From positions 1-43,722 of IMG/VR virus record IMGVR_UViG_3300049432_000035: a DNA stretch of 43,722 bases; one strand, written 5' to 3'. The notes beneath the pieces are model-generated. The model ran no database searches. It was not told the DNA's origin and saw nothing but the letters and a program-made list of their open reading frames with translations. Both the position numbers and the translations under genes were made by a program. This DNA comes from a virus. Positions 1 to 7,418 of the stretch are shown in pieces (the stretch's first letter is position 1; the number at the start of each line of letters is the position of its first letter).

Positions 1-40
1 TGGGGTAGAGGAGCTTGGAATCAATCAGGTCTACTTGCAT
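1..40 (-). CDS. N-terminus of PD-(D/E)XK nuclease (continues at 43722)
   Basis: A minus-strand ATG at 38-40 opens a frame that runs off the left edge after 13 codons plus one base, reading MQVDLIDSKLLYP. Joined to the right edge, the split codon becomes AAG (Lys) and the frame continues without a stop into the nuclease ending at 43160, giving about 200 residues. I see no Shine-Dalgarno sequence; a copy of the 14-bp dyad lies 5 nt upstream of the ATG where one would be expected. The frame is also open upstream to a possible GTG start. The in-frame join is the main evidence that the window is a closed map. Confidence 0.7.
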   Translation of the reverse strand, partial: MQVDLIDSKLLYP

Positions 41-45
41 GAGCG

Positions 46-59
46 TGTAATCGATTACA
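46..59. repeat. Dyad site 1, TGTAATCGATTACA
   Basis: Exact core. It contains the TAA stop of the coiled-coil gene at 55 and lies 5 nt upstream of the nuclease start at 40. Confidence 0.95.
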
Positions 60-366
60 GTCCAAAGAGGAGCCACTTGAGACGGCCAAAGAATCCCCGC
101 CGAAGTATCTGGGTGTCCCTGTCAATCGTCTCCCAGAGCCGCTTGTGTGTCTTGGCGGTCACGTCCCACCTCTCCTGACAAGTTGACTCCAGAAGGGCAT
201 CTTTTTCCCGCGAGAACTTCTCAGATAGGAGGAGGGCCGATGTCGTCACCTCTTCCAGCCGCTTGATGGATTCGGCCACGGCTTCTAGGGCCTCTCCTGC
301 CTCCTCCTCTAGCTTCGTCACTCTATCTCCAACTCTAGCGTGGGCCTTCTGTTCAGCGGTATTCAT
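55..366 (-). CDS. Small coiled-coil protein of unknown function
   Basis: Encodes 103 residues. ATG codons at 369 and 366 follow the ribosome site AGGAGGGG; the second is better spaced. The middle is rich in Glu, Lys and Leu with heptad-like spacing, predicting a long helix or coiled coil. The C-terminus is basic and hydrophobic (RRGFFGRLKWLLFGL) and could touch a membrane. I do not recognise a family. It lies in the leftward replication transcript between the putative DNA-binding protein and the nuclease. Its TAA stop falls inside dyad site 1. Confidence 0.7.
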   Translation of the reverse strand: MNTAEQKAHARVGDRVTKLEEEAGEALEAVAESIKRLEEVTTSALLLSEKFSREKDALLESTCQERWDVTAKTHKRLWETIDRDTQILRRGFFGRLKWLLFGL

Positions 367-392
367 CATCCCCTCCTGTGAGTGTGAAGGTT

Positions 393-419
393 GCCCCGTT
401 GTCTACTGCCACACGGGGC
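393..419 (-). terminator. Weak hairpin after the 484-1509 gene
   Basis: A 7-bp GC-rich inverted repeat, GCCCCGT and ACGGGGC, with a 13-nt loop sits between two leftward genes. No U-run follows, so this is at best an attenuator or RNA-processing hairpin. Confidence 0.3.
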
Positions 420-483
420 CACATGGTTTAGGACCCCCCGGCCTGCCAAGCCTAATTGGGCAGGGAAAAGGGAGGCAGTAGTC

Positions 484-1509
484 CTATGCAGGGATGACGC
501 TCTGCTGCGGTCCAGCCCCACTCAGCTTGTAGCCGAGCCCCCCCAACAGATTGCCCAAGGCCGTCTCGTTGGAGAAGTAGTCCGTGATGATGGCACTGGC
601 AGTCGCTTCGTCATACTTCTGCGTAGCCACGCCATGTGTTTTCATCCTCAGCTCCATGCGCTTGATGCTCTGATGATACTGGGGCATCTGGAGCACGTCA
701 GCTACGCACAGCATAGCCGCCTGTTCCAACGTCTCCTCATCGCCGGAATCCTCAACAGGAGGGGGCGCGGGAGCCGCTGGCCGTCGAGGGGCGGCGACTG
801 GGGCAGGTGCCGTGGCTGGGGCTGCGGCTGTGCGGCGATTGGGGGCAGCAGCGGGGCGGGCTGGCTGTGCGGCTGGGGGCGCGGCCATCGCTGTGAATCC
901 ACCCCCGCCTTCCCAGGGTTTCCCCCCTTCAAGGATTTCCGTGCAGATGGGGACCAATCCATTGCCCCTCGGCTCATCATCCTCCTGAGCCTCCCCGGTT
1001 GCCGCCTGCTTCCTGAAGCTCTTGCGCTCCTCAGGTTCAGGCATCGGCTTGATGTGCATCCAGATACCATCGATGGCTGTGAAGTCGTTGCCCTTCAGGG
1101 TATCGGCTGGCAGACCGCACTGAATCATCGAATCGAGGAGGAGCACCCAGTTGCTCTTGTTGGTCGGCGGCAGGCCAGGACCGCCCGCACGCTTGGCGAA
1201 GCCCTTGCCGGTCGAGTTGGGGACCCAGGAGAGAATCGCCTTGGTGCCCAGGCTGACGAATTGTTCGAGGGGGTCGCCGCCTTGGAGGGGATAGCAGACC
1301 AGCATCGTGCCCACACGGGGCTTGCCAACAGCCTGCCCCGCTTGGTTGATGGATTGATTCTCCATCGCGACGAACTCTACGGCGTAGTCTCCCTCAGGGA
1401 TGGTCTTGCCTCCTGCGTATGAGGAGAGACTAAAGATGTCTAACGACTCCCCTTCAGATGGAGGGGGAGGGGGTGCGGCTGCTGCCGCTGCACGTCGAAC
1501 TGGACTCAT
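484..1509 (-). CDS. Putative single-strand DNA-binding or replication accessory protein
   Basis: Encodes 341 residues from an ATG at 1509 preceded by AAGGAG; an upstream GTG at 1518 is less likely. Residues about 1-20 are Ala/Pro-rich. A folded domain (about 20-200) contains GDYAVEFVAMEN and GTKAILSWVPNSTGKG, followed by a low-complexity Pro/Ala linker and an acidic-to-mixed helical C-terminal domain. The layout (beta-rich domain, disordered linker, tail) and the place next to a helicase and opposite a Sak4-like ATPase suggest an SSB-like role. That is inference; I see no diagnostic motif. The gene follows dyad site 2. Confidence 0.65.
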   Translation of the reverse strand: MSPVRRAAAAAAPPPPPSEGESLDIFSLSSYAGGKTIPEGDYAVEFVAMENQSINQAGQAVGKPRVGTMLVCYPLQGGDPLEQFVSLGTKAILSWVPNSTGKGFAKRAGGPGLPPTNKSNWVLLLDSMIQCGLPADTLKGNDFTAIDGIWMHIKPMPEPEERKSFRKQAATGEAQEDDEPRGNGLVPICTEILEGGKPWEGGGGFTAMAAPPAAQPARPAAAPNRRTAAAPATAPAPVAAPRRPAAPAPPPVEDSGDEETLEQAAMLCVADVLQMPQYHQSIKRMELRMKTHGVATQKYDEATASAIITDYFSNETALGNLLGGLGYKLSGAGPQQSVIPA

Positions 1510-1551
1510 GGAAAACACTCCTTAGTAACGGACGGTTGACGGGCGAACGAG

Positions 1552-1565
1552 TGTAATCGATTACA
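1552..1565. repeat. Dyad site 2, TGTAATCGATTACA
   Basis: Exact core, extended to AGTG...CACT. Lies between the helicase stop (1574) and the start at 1509. Confidence 0.95.
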
Positions 1566-1573
1566 CTTCACCT

Positions 1574-3145
1574 CTAGAGCGGTGGGGGAGGTGTAGGAAG
1601 TTGACTCAGCATCTTGACTCTGCCCCGAAATGACTTCGGTGCGAGGTAGCTGTATCTGGGCCAGAACCAATCCCGAAAGTTATCATCAGGAATGACATTC
1701 TCGCAGCGGTCCCCCATGAACCGATTGCCCCTTCCGCAAATCTGCACAAACTTATTCATCGCCATGTAAGGTCCGTATTCTTTATCGTCCTCCTGTCTCG
1801 CCTTCACGATTTTCGACCGGCTATCCTGAAAGGGTATCTTGCAGATGAATTGCCACTCACAGAACTTCCCAGGGAAGTCATAGCCGCTGCCCACGCTGGG
1901 GCTCACGAGGATAGCTCCCGGCTCAGCATCCCGAAACATCTCAAGGATTTCTGTTGGAGCCTCCCCCCGCTCATTGACATACATGCTGTCCGCATAGCGG
2001 CTCTGCCTCAGAATGTCCTCCTGTCGAGCAAAGCTGATGGTCTGCACGATGCCCTTGCGGTCCCGTCGCCGCCCTGCGAATTGGTCATGTCGAATCCACA
2101 GTTGGCTTAGGTCAGGATGCGCCCGGTCTACCCGCTGTGTCGGCACGTGGTAGATGGGGGCATCCTTGGGGTCAAACTCGCTAGGGAACTCCCAGTAGCT
2201 AAAGGACCCCTTGGCCTGATGGAGCTGATACAGCGTCTTTTGCTGGATGGTTGCAGAGAAGATGCCAATATCCTCCATCCGCAAGAAGAGGGAGGACTCA
2301 CAGTAGATACCAGGGCGGAGGGGGTCAAACTGATAGCCGTCGTGCTGCCCCTTCCAGTTCTTGTGGTCGTCATGCACCCAGTTCTGGGGGTTGGCCGTTG
2401 CGAGAATGGTGAGCCGCCGTGAGAGATTCCTGAGGTGGAGGTAGAGCTTGACGGTGCTGGGGGAGGCGTGCGGCCCCATCTGTCCCCGAGCGGTGAGCAT
2501 CTGGGCATCCGCTTCCACCCGTGCCCCAATCACCCACGTTTTCCAATCCACCATCTCGGTATTGGGGGGCGGGAAGTCTACCCCCAACACGTCCTCTATC
2601 TCCCGATGGTGCAGCACCACTTGCATGGCATTCGCGATGGCCTCAGGTGCCGAGTGCCCCTCATCAAACATGACCTGAGTGAAGTGGTCCATGCCCGTGC
2701 CAAACCGCTTAGCGGTCGTCCACTTGGCAAAGTTGGTGACGACCATGTTAGAGGCGGCAGCTCGGAAGGCAGCGGCAGAGGCGGGGCACAGGTGCGAGCC
2801 CTTGTGGGGGCACCGTGCCGCATAGCCCTGCTCACAGGAGAAGTCTTGCCTCAGCCCACAGGGGTAGTTATCCCGGCCCTTCAAGCTGACCATGCCCATC
2901 GGCCCAAAGTCCTCTTGGAGCTGGTCCTGTAGACCCCGGCTCTCTGTCACGATGCAGGTGGGCTTCTTGGAGAGAGCAATCACGGCCACGTAGATGGCTG
3001 ACTTGCCGCCCCCGGTCGGCATGGAGACGACCTTGACCCTATTGGGGCTGTTCATGTAGAGGCGAATGGCCTCCTCTTGGGTTGGTCGCCAGCTTGCAAA
3101 CTTGGGGGGTAAGCCCAGGGCGGCTGGAGTAGGTATCTTCAACAA
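1574..3145 (-). CDS. DinG/XPD-like superfamily 2 helicase with Fe-S cysteines
   Basis: Encodes 523 residues. A Q-motif-like RPTQ (20-23) precedes Walker A PTGGGKSA (43-50). The Walker B box is DEGH (161-164), a variant of DEAH. Four cysteines at about 96, 104, 112 and 120 between Walker A and B match the 4Fe-4S insertion of the DinG/XPD/Rad3 families. The C-terminal helicase lobe ends with QICGRGNR, like motif VI. It should be an ATP-driven 5'-3' DNA helicase for phage replication. The best start is TTG at 3145 with no ribosome site; a later Met would delete the Q motif. A possible -35 TTGACT lies within 40 bp upstream, so the message may be nearly leaderless. Confidence 0.88.
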   Translation of the reverse strand: MLKIPTPAALGLPPKFASWRPTQEEAIRLYMNSPNRVKVVSMPTGGGKSAIYVAVIALSKKPTCIVTESRGLQDQLQEDFGPMGMVSLKGRDNYPCGLRQDFSCEQGYAARCPHKGSHLCPASAAAFRAAASNMVVTNFAKWTTAKRFGTGMDHFTQVMFDEGHSAPEAIANAMQVVLHHREIEDVLGVDFPPPNTEMVDWKTWVIGARVEADAQMLTARGQMGPHASPSTVKLYLHLRNLSRRLTILATANPQNWVHDDHKNWKGQHDGYQFDPLRPGIYCESSLFLRMEDIGIFSATIQQKTLYQLHQAKGSFSYWEFPSEFDPKDAPIYHVPTQRVDRAHPDLSQLWIRHDQFAGRRRDRKGIVQTISFARQEDILRQSRYADSMYVNERGEAPTEILEMFRDAEPGAILVSPSVGSGYDFPGKFCEWQFICKIPFQDSRSKIVKARQEDDKEYGPYMAMNKFVQICGRGNRFMGDRCENVIPDDNFRDWFWPRYSYLAPKSFRGRVKMLSQLPTPPPPL

Positions 3146-3167
3146 CGGTGTGACAGAGTGTGCAGGA

Positions 3168-3187
3168 TGTTGACTCGGCAGTCAACA
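3168..3187. promoter_or_regulatory. Inverted repeat TGTTGACT-CGGC-AGTCAACA
   Basis: A perfect 8-bp inverted repeat with a 4-nt spacer lies between the XRE gene and the helicase. On the minus strand the right arm supplies a TTGACT -35-like hexamer reading toward the helicase. It matches the second operator-like motif of this genome (GTTGACW-N4/5-WGWCAAC) and is a candidate binding site for the adjacent XRE regulator. Confidence 0.6.
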
Positions 3188-3201
3188 GTAAATGGCAGGA
3201 T

Positions 3202-3468
3202 TTATTGGTCTTTTTGCGCTTTCTTCAATCTTAGTTCCCGCACAAACTCAGGGTAGTCCATGCCAAGGGCATCCGCAATGATTTCCCCGGTCTTGTGGGA
3301 GGGGAACTTAGGGGAGTTGGCCGAAAAGACATGTGAGAGGTAGGTGTAGTTGATGCCTTCCTCTTCGGCCATCCTCTTGATGTCGATATACTCGCCAGCA
3401 AAGATGACAGAGTTATCGGTGGGGGAGGGGTGGAGGTATTGGGTGGGGACGCTGGAGGTGTGACTCAC
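3202..3468 (-). CDS. Small XRE/Cro-like helix-turn-helix regulator
   Basis: Encodes 88 residues. The stretch from about residue 27 reads as a Cro/CI-type helix-turn-helix: IKRMAEEEGINYTYLSHVFS, then KTGEIIADALGMDYPEFVREL, as in XRE domains that choose DNA by the second helix. There is no C-terminal oligomerisation or protease domain, so it resembles Cro or a short repressor. The GTG start at 3468 lies about where transcription should begin from the promoter at 3475-3502, so the message may be leaderless, as for lambda cI. It is the first gene of the leftward replication transcript. Confidence 0.75.
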   Translation of the reverse strand: MSHTSSVPTQYLHPSPTDNSVIFAGEYIDIKRMAEEEGINYTYLSHVFSANSPKFPSHKTGEIIADALGMDYPEFVRELRLKKAQKDQ

Positions 3469-3497
3469 GGAGACAGTGTAGCAGAGTTGTCTCCGTG
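3466..3497. promoter_or_regulatory. 10-bp perfect inverted repeat over the XRE promoter
   Basis: Arms CACGGAGACA and TGTCTCCGTG are separated by 12 bp and cover the -10 hexamer, the predicted transcription start and the spacer of the XRE promoter. This is a typical autoregulatory operator layout. As RNA it could also form a hairpin at the end of the late transcript, but no U-run follows. Confidence 0.65.
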
Positions 3498-3502
3498 GTC
3501 AA
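3475..3502 (-). promoter_or_regulatory. Leftward promoter for the XRE gene
   Basis: On the minus strand, TTGACC (3502-3497), a 16-bp spacer and TACACT (3480-3475). Dyad site 3 ends 1 bp upstream of the -35 hexamer, and the 10-bp inverted repeat covers the -10. Confidence 0.6.
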
Positions 3503-3503
3503 G

Positions 3504-3517
3504 TGTAATTGATTACA
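3504..3517. repeat. Dyad site 3, TGTAATTGATTACA
   Basis: Centre variant (TG instead of CG), flanked AAG...CTT. Lies directly upstream of the XRE -35 box and just before the end of the late operon. Confidence 0.95.
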
Positions 3518-3538
3518 CTTTCTCCTCCCCCATCCCGG

Positions 3539-3853
3539 CTACTGAGGGGGTCGCACCTTCAGCAGCTTGACCATCTGGATATTGAACAGGATTTGCGCCT
3601 TGGTGTTGGCGGCAATCTGCTGGAGAATCTCATTGTCCAGCACATCATGGGTGACATCTTCCGAGACCGCAATGGCATTGAGGATGATGTCGGTCAGCGC
3701 CGTCGCGGTCTCATCGATGTCGTTTGAGGGGTCGTCATCCCGCTTGATGAGCGCCTCAATGCCCTTCGCGGCAAGGCCAATGCGGGGGTCCACCAGCGTC
3801 CCTGTCGCCAGCGCCGCCTTACCAATCATCTTGAGAATGTCCTTCTTATTCAT
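3539..3853 (-). CDS. Hypothetical 104-aa protein after the lysis genes
   Basis: Start ATG at 3853 follows AAAGGATAGGG. The N-terminus (about 1-35) is mildly hydrophobic and Ala/Gly-rich (MIGKAALATGTLVDP); the rest is helical, Asp/Thr/Ile-rich, ending in basic KLLKVRPPQ. No family recognised. It is the last gene of the leftward late operon, after a set of lysis-type genes, so a membrane or lysis-timing role is possible but unsupported. Confidence 0.65.
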   Translation of the reverse strand: MNKKDILKMIGKAALATGTLVDPRIGLAAKGIEALIKRDDDPSNDIDETATALTDIILNAIAVSEDVTHDVLDNEILQQIAANTKAQILFNIQMVKLLKVRPPQ

Positions 3854-3856
3854 GCC

Positions 3857-4126
3857 CTATCCTTTCGAGAGTTTTGCCGCACGCCAACACATGGCCCCAT
3901 TTGAGACCATAAAGCAGTGGTCATCCTTGAACCAGCAGACAAGCTGTGAGCGGGAATTATTCCTCGTGGCCGGTTGTCTATAGTCGGGGTCCCCCTCCCA
4001 GATAGACGTGGACACTGGGGCATAGCACCGCTTCAGGTCGAACCGTGAAAGGTCCTGACGGGTGTTGGCGAACATCCCGTGGAAGAAGCCAACGGCCCAG
4101 AGACTAATCAATACCCAGTAGGTCAT
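3857..4126 (-). CDS. Small exported or membrane protein in the lysis cluster
   Basis: Encodes 89 residues beginning MTYWVLISLWAVGFFHGMFA, a hydrophobic segment like a signal peptide or signal anchor. The remainder is hydrophilic with four cysteines, compatible with an oxidising periplasm. There is no lipobox, so a classic o-spanin lipoprotein is not supported. No ribosome site is seen. The start lies 3 bp after the stop of the gene upstream (TAACTTATG), suggesting translational coupling. Confidence 0.6.
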   Translation of the reverse strand: MTYWVLISLWAVGFFHGMFANTRQDLSRFDLKRCYAPVSTSIWEGDPDYRQPATRNNSRSQLVCWFKDDHCFMVSNGAMCWRAAKLSKG

Positions 4127-4129
4127 AAG

Positions 4130-5233
4130 TTATTGGGCGTCAAAGAAGGCTCGCGCACATACCTGTTGTTGTGGCCCGAGTAGCCGACTGAAGATACCAT
4201 CTTCTGAGTGAAAGGTCGCCCCAGCTCCAAATGCTCTACCTGTCAGCATCATCGCTTCAGCCAGCCTGGGGTCTGTCGAGCGCCGATTGGTGATGTCTAC
4301 CTCTGCGAATCCAATGGGCTCATCGTGAACCACTGGGGCTGGGGGGGCATACTGCTGCCCCGAGGCATTGATACCCCGGCCCACAAAGAACATATCCTCA
4401 GCAGATATCCACACCTTAGGACTGTCCCTCCGTCCATGCCACATGCGCACACCCCATCCGGCCATCGGCGGCGGCGCATCAGCCGTCGTGGAGCCCTGCG
4501 AGGCGATGACTCCAGGCTGGGAGTGGGCATTTGGGTCAAAGCCATTCTTCGGCCACTCGTTCCCCAGCCCAAGGAGGACTGATTCCATTGGCTCAAGCTG
4601 GCCCCTCACCTGTTGCCAGAACTGCTCCCCTAGTCTGACTTCCTGATTGTCGGCAAAGACATCGAAATGGAGCCGCTGCCCATACTCGGCGGCTGCTCTG
4701 GCAAAGGGTTGCAGTTCTGAGAGGTAGTTGGGGTGCTCCTGTGGGTAGAAATGGGTGATGTAGTGCATCATGCCAAACACCCGTCGCCCGTTGGCCCCTA
4801 GGTCCCTTGCTTGACTCCAGAGGGAGCGGCAGTCTGCTTGCCGCCCAGTCAACCAGAGTTGGAAGTCACAGAAGCCCGTCATCATGGCCCATGTGTAGTT
4901 GGCGAACCGTGTGCCATCGGGCACAAGCCGCCCCATGTTCCCACTGTTGTTGGACTTCTTGACCATCCGAAAGTCATCCATGTCCGTTCGAGCGGTGCCA
5001 TCGGACAGCAAGCGGAGGATGCCCCGCTGCCTGAAGTCCTCCCACCCAGGAGAGGACATTGTCAGCATGATGCCATTCTCATTGGGGGTGCCATCTGGGA
5101 TGGTGAAGCCAATCCCAGGGCGACCGCTGGGGTGAGTCATGGGGACTCCTCTGAGCGTCCACCCCGCCGTATCATGGGAAAGGTTATAGGGCAGTGTGAG
5201 AGGGTCAGGAAATATCAGGTAGGTATGGCTCAT
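4130..5233 (-). CDS. Glycoside-hydrolase-like protein next to the endolysin
   Basis: Encodes 367 residues. The start at 5233 forms an ATGA overlap with the endolysin stop; the frame is open further upstream but that would bury the endolysin gene. The middle is rich in aromatic residues and contains LGLGNEW; a strand-end Asn-Glu like this is the acid/base pattern of clan GH-A TIM-barrel glycosidases. WHGRRDSPKVWISAEDMFF lies downstream. It may be a second cell-wall or surface-polysaccharide enzyme, perhaps virion-borne. The family call rests on weak motif resemblance; hypothetical is the safe label. Confidence 0.55.
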   Translation of the reverse strand: MSHTYLIFPDPLTLPYNLSHDTAGWTLRGVPMTHPSGRPGIGFTIPDGTPNENGIMLTMSSPGWEDFRQRGILRLLSDGTARTDMDDFRMVKKSNNSGNMGRLVPDGTRFANYTWAMMTGFCDFQLWLTGRQADCRSLWSQARDLGANGRRVFGMMHYITHFYPQEHPNYLSELQPFARAAAEYGQRLHFDVFADNQEVRLGEQFWQQVRGQLEPMESVLLGLGNEWPKNGFDPNAHSQPGVIASQGSTTADAPPPMAGWGVRMWHGRRDSPKVWISAEDMFFVGRGINASGQQYAPPAPVVHDEPIGFAEVDITNRRSTDPRLAEAMMLTGRAFGAGATFHSEDGIFSRLLGPQQQVCARAFFDAQ

Positions 5234-5628
5234 ACCATCTCCATATGGGGTAGGTCGTGTAGAGTCGTAAAGCTCCCGCCCCACCTGAGCCCGAGCGCCT
5301 CGACGCAGGCACCATAGGCTTTCCAGGGGAGCCGAGCATCCCAAGAGAAGGTGCCCCCTACCACAAAGGCACAATCAACAGCCCGCCCAAGCCCATCACC
5401 CTTCACCTGATGGTTCGACTTTTTCATCACCCCATCTGCATAGGTGACGATAGGACCGGGCTCGGTCCTCCCTCTGGCGTAGAGCTTCTGCTGCTGCTGC
5501 TGGGTCCTCACCCCATCGGTGACGGCCATCGGGAAGCCTAGGGCGTGCATGGCTGAGAGCACCTTATTGACCTTGGCGATAAGGTCAGGGTGGACCCCTG
5601 CAAGCCGTAGCTGGTCCTGCTCAGTCAA
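5230..5628 (-). CDS. Endolysin, M15-type L-alanyl-D-glutamate/D-Ala endopeptidase
   Basis: Encodes 132 residues, the usual size for T5-endolysin-like single-domain M15 peptidases. The substrate-side motif VTDGVRTQQQQQKLYARG (37-54) matches the SxR...Q..L region, and the zinc ligands are visible as His73 (SNHQ), Asp85 (GRAVDCAF) and His128 (LPHMEM). It should cut peptidoglycan stem peptides at the end of infection. There is no signal peptide, so it needs the holin. It is coupled to the 4130-5233 gene by an ATGA overlap and follows a two-TM holin candidate. Confidence 0.88.
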   Translation of the reverse strand: MTEQDQLRLAGVHPDLIAKVNKVLSAMHALGFPMAVTDGVRTQQQQQKLYARGRTEPGPIVTYADGVMKKSNHQVKGDGLGRAVDCAFVVGGTFSWDARLPWKAYGACVEALGLRWGGSFTTLHDLPHMEMV

Positions 5629-5631
5629 TGC

Positions 5632-5943
5632 CTATCCCTCTAGCTTTCCTTCAGCTCTCGATGATTTGGCCGTCAGCTCCAGCAGTTGGGTGAGGCGGCT
5701 GTTGACCGCAAGGTGAACTTGCTGCACCGTGGCCGCGAGGAGACCCAACACCACCGTAGAATTGAGCCCAGCGACCGTGGCGATGAGCGCCGTATTGTCA
5801 TCATGGGGTCGTAGCATCGTGATAGAGACCACGAAGGCGGCTGTCAGGAAGCAGAGGGCAATGATGCCAAACACAAGGTAGGTTGCCCTCGCCCCAACTT
5901 GTGGGGCTACTATCTGAGGGTTGGGTTTGGGTGTTACTGGCAT
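5632..5943 (-). CDS. Holin-like two-TM membrane protein
   Basis: Encodes 103 residues. Two hydrophobic helices are clear, about 22-43 (YLVFGIIALCFLTAAFVVSI) and about 52-75 (ALIATVAGLNSTVVLGLLAA). A polar C-terminus ending AKSSRAEGKLEG would lie in the cytoplasm, with the short N-terminus also inside: a class II holin topology. It is directly upstream of the endolysin with a 3-bp gap. Its start overlaps the preceding gene by 10 bp. The call rests on topology and position. Confidence 0.7.
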   Translation of the reverse strand: MPVTPKPNPQIVAPQVGARATYLVFGIIALCFLTAAFVVSITMLRPHDDNTALIATVAGLNSTVVLGLLAATVQQVHLAVNSRLTQLLELTAKSSRAEGKLEG

Positions 5944-6206
5944 CGGTCCCTATCCTCTCGGTTGGCCGCTTGGTTCACACAGTTGGCCCGCAAGACTCTG
6001 ATGATGGTCTCGTTCTGACTCTTCACCACGGTCTGGTCGTAGACGTGCTCCTTGAGCATCTGTTGGATGTCCCGAATGGCGGGCTCAATCGCGTTGGTCA
6101 GCCAGTAGGGGAACCAGAGCGCAAGAATCGTAGAGACCCCGAGCGTAGCAATCGCTTTGACTTGCCAAGGCATGTCCGTTGTCCTCCGATTTGGCATGAT
6201 ATCCAC
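5934..6206 (-). CDS. Single-TM lysis-region protein (possible i-spanin or holin partner)
   Basis: Encodes 90 residues from GTG at 6206 (87 from ATG at 6197). One TM helix about 17-40 (KAIATLGVSTILALWFPYWL) precedes a helical periplasm-type domain with IQQMLKEHVYDQTVV and a cysteine near the end. An N-terminal anchor plus coiled-coil domain fits a Rz-like inner-membrane spanin, though it is short, and an antiholin is also possible. No overlapping o-spanin gene was found. Confidence 0.6.
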   Translation of the reverse strand: MDIMPNRRTTDMPWQVKAIATLGVSTILALWFPYWLTNAIEPAIRDIQQMLKEHVYDQTVVKSQNETIIRVLRANCVNQAANREDRDRCQ

Positions 6207-6215
6207 AGGGCTCCA

Positions 6216-7418
6216 TTAGGGTTTGAGGTGAGTTTGGATGAACAGCTCCGAAATATCATTCGGGGCTGACTCTAGGTAGGCCAACTTCTCCTCTGGAGTC
6301 ATGCCCGCCATCGCTTCCTCGATGCGGTTGCGTGCGTCTGTGGGGAGCGCACGGGGATTCATGCGTGGAGCCCGTGTCTTGACTTCCGAGACAGGGATAG
6401 CCAGACGGAGGGCGGCAGACTTGCTCCCCTCCGCATCCCTCACCTCTCCTATCAGCTCATCGGATGGTCCATGTCCTTCTTTCCATGCCTTAACTCGCGG
6501 CTTGCCCAAGGGGGCCGAGCGCATCGCATCGGCTGTGGCTGGGGCATCCTCTGTATTCCACAAGATACGCTGAGCCAGTTCATCATCAGGGATGTCCTGG
6601 GGCATCTCAGGGGAAGTGTAATCGATTACACTCTTGGGCTCTGGAGCCTGCTGGAGTGGAGTGGACGCAGGTGGAGCGGATGCCTCATCCGCCATGCCCA
6701 TCATCTGAGTCTCAAGGTCAGAGGGACCAAGCTGTGTGCTAGCCGCTGGAGTAAGCCCCGGCTTGGGAATCTCTGTGAAGGCCCCCTCCTGCACACCCTC
6801 AGGGAGAGCGGAGCCCACCTCTTCTGCCACCTCTCCTATCACCTTGCGAACAGGGGGCTTGGTCAGGATGCGCTCCCGCTGCATCCCCCGGCCAATCGCG
6901 GATGTGGCTCTGCCAGCTCCCCTCAGGATGGGAGGGGTAGCGGCAATCGCCAGGGGGCGCATCATGTCCCCCCCATTCATCACGTCTGCTGTTGCTGCCA
7001 TGAGGCTGGGTCCCTTGAGCTTCTGACCGGCTGCAAGGGTAATGTCCCCCGTGCGTTCGACGCCTCGGCCAGCCGCTGCCATACCCCGCTCGGCCCCAGC
7101 CCCAGACATCATCTTAGAGGGGAGGATGAGACCCAGGATGTTGCCCAGCGTGCCCAGCTTGGAATCACCCTGAAGGTTGGCAGACCCCTCTAGGGCTCCC
7201 CCGAGACGGGTAAAGAATGAGGGCTCCTCTTGGGTGGGGTCATCACTCAGGTTGGTCTGGGGGGCTCGCCTGTCATGCTGGGGCCTGTCGGCTGTGAGCG
7301 TCTGAGCCTGTCCAGCCTTAGAGCGCACAATCTCAGCCGCCCGCTTGGGGTCCATGCCGGGGGGAAACTCATGCTCTACCCCCTCAGCATCCACAATGAC
7401 GACAGGCTCTTGCTCCAT
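6216..7418 (-). CDS. Large internal-virion or ejection-type protein A
   Basis: Encodes 400 residues. The N-terminus (VVIVDAEGVEHEFPPGMDP, then KRAAEIVRSK) resembles a short module I associate with podovirus internal virion or ejection proteins. Two Gly/Ala/Met-rich segments (about 85-185) could insert into a membrane. The rest is disordered and Pro-rich. Dyad site 4 lies inside the gene and encodes SVIDYTS. The TAATG junction with the next gene implies coupled translation. Function is inferred from position after the tail fibres and before lysis. Confidence 0.6.
   Translation of the reverse strand: MEQEPVVIVDAEGVEHEFPPGMDPKRAAEIVRSKAGQAQTLTADRPQHDRRAPQTNLSDDPTQEEPSFFTRLGGALEGSANLQGDSKLGTLGNILGLILPSKMMSGAGAERGMAAAGRGVERTGDITLAAGQKLKGPSLMAATADVMNGGDMMRPLAIAATPPILRGAGRATSAIGRGMQRERILTKPPVRKVIGEVAEEVGSALPEGVQEGAFTEIPKPGLTPAASTQLGPSDLETQMMGMADEASAPPASTPLQQAPEPKSVIDYTSPEMPQDIPDDELAQRILWNTEDAPATADAMRSAPLGKPRVKAWKEGHGPSDELIGEVRDAEGSKSAALRLAIPVSEVKTRAPRMNPRALPTDARNRIEEAMAGMTPEEKLAYLESAPNDISELFIQTHLKP
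6617..6630. repeat. Dyad site 4 inside a coding region
   Basis: Exact core within the 6216-7418 gene, read as GTA ATC GAT TAC (Val-Ile-Asp-Tyr). There is no gene junction here, so selection at the DNA level is implied. Confidence 0.95.

Noticed and set aside
391-1422. Long plus-strand open frame opposite the putative DNA-binding protein
   Set aside because: Shadow of a real minus-strand gene; GC-rich codons keep the complementary frame open.
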